From the NCBI GenBank assembly GCA_014529385.2, contig CM043952.1, positions 61,086,119 through 61,150,118 on the forward strand: DNA of 64,000 nucleotides, written 5' to 3'. Below are positions 60,426-64,000 of the stretch, in pieces. The stretch comes from Adiantum capillus-veneris. Its lineage: Eukaryota; Streptophyta; Polypodiopsida; Polypodiales; Pteridaceae. The stretch's first letter is position 1. Every line of letters begins with the position of its first letter. Under the pieces are notes generated by a model, which worked only from the letters and a program-made list of their open reading frames with translations, did not search any database and was not told the DNA's origin. Made by a program: the position numbers and the translations under genes.

Positions 60426-60957
60426 ACACCAATAACCATATGTAAGTTCTTATATACGACTGAAGAAAAAATATTTCATAGTACCTTAAAAACTTAGGTT
60501 TAGTAGTAGGACTTCTAATTGAATTTTAGCAAAAAATCCGTTTTGAAATAATAAACCTTATAATAATAGAAATGTTAAGATGGAAGGGTTTTCAAGATTT
60601 GAAGGGTCAAGAGAAAATTTGGGATTCTTATAATCCCACCTACAATTATGAGGTTCTTAAATTTGAAGGCAAGAAAACCTACAACATTTGGAGCAATTTA
60701 GTGTAAAACCCTTCCAATATCATCAATTTAGCTCTAAAATCTCTCATATGTAGGTTTTTCAATGTGTTTTAAAAAGTCTTTTCCCAGCAGGACATGGATA
60801 TCGTTGATGGATATTTATCGTATCGCTACTAGATGTCAAGATGTCAACTTTGGCGAGAGAGGGTAGCCATTGGTTTGGCTAGCCACTGATGATTGAAACG
60901 ATAACTTGAATCAAGGCTGTAAGGGTCCATGCACATACAAGGAGAAGATGCAATACA

Positions 60958-61394
60958 ATGTTTACCTTTATTCCCATGGCCATTGAGCTTGGTTTAGTTT
61001 GTATACTTCTTGCAAAGCAAGTTGGTATAACTGTTTTTGGAGTGGTCTTGGTTACTTTTATTGCATATGCTTGGTGGACAATTGACATTACAAGAGGTGT
61101 TGCCTCAAGTTGCCATCTAAGGCAAACAAAGTTGAAGAGCTTGTGATTGTAAGGTTGTCGATGCCTTGTGAAACTTTGAGATGGTTGCCTAGTCTCTAAG
61201 AAGAAAAACTAGAGGTGGAGCAATACAATGTTTTACTCTAGAGGTACCAAGTTTCTATGCTAGATGCAAAATGCTTAGGGGAAGCCTTGAATGTGAGACA
61301 AGATTTCATATTGGACATTGGGGTAGCATCGGTTATGGCTAAGGACAACAAGCTTCTAATTGTTGGTGTACTTTGTGCAAAACACACACTCTTG

Positions 61395-61400
<6 letters not shown>
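60958..61400 (+). pseudogene. ABC half-transporter-like fragment, unit 4 (tentative)
   Basis: The best-preserved copy: MFTFIPMAIELGLVCILLAK then QVGITVFGVVLVTFIAYAWW in one frame (60958-61146), and the '[10 protein letters not shown]' segment at 61284-61320. Frames still change between the two parts, with a stop after RQTKLKSL. Confidence 0.42.

Positions 61401-61491
<91 letters not shown>
61399..61491 (+). repeat. (GA)n in array unit 4
   Basis: About 93 bases at the equivalent position. The flanking sequence lacks the CAAGCCTAGCTCAAATATTG seen after the GA repeat in other units, so there was a small deletion. Confidence 0.92.
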
Positions 61492-61493
<2 letters not shown>

Positions 61494-62160
61494 GGACCTT
61501 GTGGTGGATCTTGTGGTAGGTGTTGTGGTGAGCTTTGGGATGGAGAGGCTTCTCCAAAAGGTAGGGTTGCATGCTTCAGCTCTTCCCTACAAGATCACAA
61601 GCACTACCATGCGCTCCACACTCTTTTTACCTGCCTAAAGCCATGGCCTTTGAGATTTGAACCCCCACTTCCACTATTGGCCACCCAATGCTCCCCCTCC
61701 TTGCACATGCATGTACTTTTCAACCTCACATGTAGTAAACCATAGGCCGCATTGGCCCTCAATCTCAAGTGTTCCTTTAGTTTATCCTTTTCCTCAGCCT
61801 GAGTTTATTTCTACTTCCCTATCCATCATGTTGAGAAATTTTCAGGATGTGTGTCTCCTACAATACGGCGTCACAAAGTGAGCCTCGCCATCCACAAATG
61901 GCTTTAACAGCTCCAAGACTAGCTCTAGGGTTGAGGCTAATATAACTCATAGTAGCGATGGTTCTCATTAGAACCTAAAAGAAAGATCTCTATGTCCAAA
62001 AATCTTCTCAAAGTTACCAAGGTGATCCAAAGCCTCGAGCGGCTCTTATCCTTGCAAAGATTTGCAAGATTTGAGTGCCCAAATCATGAGCCTACAAGAA
62101 TATCTCCATAGCTTGGAGCTCTCTCTCATAACCTACCAAGCCTTGTAAACGCCCACCTTC

Positions 62161-62434
62161 TATTGGGTATGCACGCCCGGATTCCATAGTGTCTACGCCC
62201 GTGAGAACAAGTCTCAAAGCATGCATTTATAGACCATCAGTTAGTGGAGTTTGCATGAGTAAAAGGTGTGGTTGATATCACCTTTCAAAAACTATGTAAA
62301 GACTTCTTTTTAATGGAATTAGTAGTAGTAGCGTGTTCTCTTTTCTGCAAACTGTGTTGACTTCTTCTCTCTCTCTCTCTCGTCTTTCTCTGCACGCCCT
62401 GCACCACCATGGCTCCATAGCCCAAGACCTAACA
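62161..62434 (+). repeat. Copia 5' LTR
   Basis: The left end TATTGGGT is close to the complement of the right end ACCTAACA (one changed base from TGTTGGGT). It contains a CT-rich stretch (62353-62376). Two bases separate it from the PBS. Confidence 0.7.
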
Positions 62435-62436
62435 AC

Positions 62437-62449
62437 TGGTATTAGAGCC
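62437..62449 (+). other. Copia primer binding site
   Basis: TGGTATTAGAGCC, one mismatch from the initiator tRNA-Met complement. Confidence 0.8.
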
Positions 62450-63014
62450 TTACTGGCCTCGGCTCTCGCCTATCGACTCAAACTCGTGGGTACAGCCGCC
62501 TACAAAGGGGATTATGAAACTGTGGACGTGCTTGATTTCGGTCGCAACCAGTTGCAACAGCTTCGCCCTGGCCTTGTGGTGATTTTTCGACACATAAGTG
62601 CTCCCTGGTTTGGCCTTCCACGCCTGCTGCAAGCGATAATCATCCACGCCATCGCTGTGTTTGTCTGCATCTTTTTGTGTTTTATTGTGATTTTCACATT
62701 ATTGTGATTCACATTGTAGTGACCACTCAATTTGGTCCTAAGGTTTTACACAACCGAGATTCCCACCCTTGCAAAACCCTCGCAAAATCTTTCGTGCTAC
62801 AATTCTTGCAATATGTGCTCGTGTTTTGATGTGCTAGGACTACAACATTTTACTAGTGTGCAGAATTTCCAAAAATTCAATTGTTATCAATGTTGCTTCC
62901 CGAAAATTCGATTTTTGCTGCAAATTGACTCTTGAATTAAAGTCAATTGTTTTCGACTCTTTGACGGACATTACTTACCTTCTCCAGTATACAGCTATCC
63001 TTTGCATATCGAAT

Positions 63015-63906
63015 ATGGCATCAAAAGTCGACAAGTTCAATGGATCCGGCTTTCACACTTGGCATATCAAAGTTAAAGGCTATTTGATGCGCAAAAACCT
63101 ATGGAACGTGGTCAAGCCTCTCGCAGCCGACGAATCTGGAACATCCGATGCAGTTACAAGGGCATTATTTGTTGAGCTACAAAGGAAAGACGAACAAGAT
63201 TTTGGTATCATTCTAACCTCCTTAGAAGATGATTTTATTCATTATTTGGACGATCTTGATTCTTCAAGTGCTGCCTGGATAGAGTTAGAGAAGCTTTTCG
63301 GTGCCAAAGCTAAGTATTCAAAAATGAGTTTAAAAATGGAATTATATTCCATCCGCATGCTTGAAGATGAAAACATTGCAGCTTTAGCTAATAGACTGAA
63401 GAGTATTAAAACTCAACTTGTTTATGTCGAAGCTCCAATACCAGAAGGAGGTCTCATAGCCATTTTGTTAAAAAGTTTGACTGACAAATTTCATCAGATT
63501 GTTACTGTTTTAAAAGAGAAAGATCCGTTGCCCTCCTTGGATGGTATCATCAATTCATTGCAGGAAGAAGAACGCAGTATCAATTCTACTATTTTTCCCA
63601 GTGCATATACAGTCTCGAATGCTATATCCCCCACCAGTTCTTCTGATACTTCCAGTGCATATGCAGTCACTAAATGTGTTGCTACAGTAGGTTCATCTCG
63701 ACCATTCAATGGAACCAGATCTTGTGCCATTTGTGGGCGCAACAATCATCAGACAAAAGACTTGTTTCAAGAAGAATCCTTGTGTTCACTATGGTAAAAC
63801 AAATAATATGTCAAATAGGTGCTTTCAAAAGGGTAAAAATCAAATTCATGTAGTCGAGGGAGACACTGAATCTCCAATATATTCTGTTGAAGAGGAAGTT
63901 TTTTAG
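63015..63906 (+). pseudogene. Copia gag (UBN2-type) with frameshift at zinc knuckle
   Basis: The ATG at 63015 gives MASKVDKFNGSGFHTWHIKV, the typical copia gag opening. It continues with LDDLDSSSAAWIELEKLFGA, KMELYSIRMLEDENIAALAN and FHQIVTVLKEKDPLPSLDGI. The first half of the knuckle CAICGRNNHQTKD (63720) is in frame. A one-base insertion near 63764 moves the rest (CFKKNPCVHYGKTNNMSNRC) into another frame, which ends at 63906. The frame upstream of 63015 is open to 62856 but not conserved-looking. Confidence 0.85.
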
Positions 63907-64000
63907 ATCAACTCTTTTCATGTTGTTTAGTCAAAATAAATTGTACGGGCTATAGACACTGCCACCCATGAGTGGTAAGACCTCCCAATTTATAAGTTTT

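Larger units (their letters stand above)
62161..64000 (+). mobile_element. Ty1/copia element: 5' LTR, PBS and gag, runs off right edge
   Basis: It interrupts array unit 4 after CGCCCACCTTC. A 274-bp LTR (62161-62434, TATTGGGT...ACCTAACA) is followed by a near-perfect initiator tRNA-Met primer site and a copia gag. Protease, integrase, RT and the 3' LTR would lie right of the window. Confidence 0.85.

Noticed and set aside
62333..62707. 124-codon ORF overlapping the Copia LTR and leader
   Set aside because: It runs across LTR, PBS and leader with no domain and is not in the usual copia layout.
63911..64000. Copia protease start in the last 90 bases
   Set aside because: A weak IDTATHEW-like string appears but the frame is unclear. 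A similar GACACTGCCAC...AGTGGTAAGACCTC string occurs at 38303-38345, so it may be something else.

Overview
The window looks like nuclear DNA from a land plant with a large, repeat-swollen genome. The evidence is spliceosomal introns, chromodomain Ty3/gypsy elements primed by initiator tRNA-Met, a Copia element, two LINE families, and long GA/CT, TA and C/G runs. A seed-free plant such as a fern is plausible, but the sequence does not settle the lineage.

The only convincing host gene is a plus-strand orthologue of the ribosome-biogenesis factor ESF2/ABT1. Its 3' exons are at 2350-2417, 48985-49074, 49148-49278, 49972-50133 and 50231-50248. All splice phases agree and the reading frame is uninterrupted. 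The 5' exons lie left of the window. Exons 1 and 2 seen here are separated by an intron of about 46.6 kb (2418-48984), so most of the window is the inside of one intron.

That intron is packed with nested retroelements. From left to right: a 5'-truncated LINE-A (2557-6541, minus); a Gypsy-A pol fragment with its 3' LTR (6545-10422), which is split by a solo LTR with target-site duplication (TSD) ACGTT; LTR remnants (10974-12240); and a complete but defective Gypsy-B (12631-25358, minus, TSD CCACA) that carries a full-length LINE-A (14501-21094, plus, 16-bp TSD). Next come an LTR (25406-26297), a LINE-A ORF1 fragment (26298-27400), a decayed LINE-B (27690-28960) and a largely complete chromodomain Gypsy-C (30478 to about 36077). 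Simple and tandem repeats follow (38496-39900). Last is a second Gypsy-B (40110-47951), split by a small LTR element (43072-47224) whose 5' LTR is partly inverted and which is itself split by a LINE-A.

Left of the first visible exon, a LINE-B fragment (1-1500) sits in the preceding intron. Right of the gene, 50249-53960 shows little. The stretch 53960-62160 holds two fold-back palindromes and a tandem array of roughly 1.8-kb units. These units carry fragments that resemble a mitochondrial-type ABC half-transporter (tentative). A Copia element (62161 onward) interrupts the last unit and runs off the right edge.

Most transposon genes here are broken by stops, frameshifts or deletions. The host exons are clean, which suggests the gene still works and that all intronic material is spliced out.
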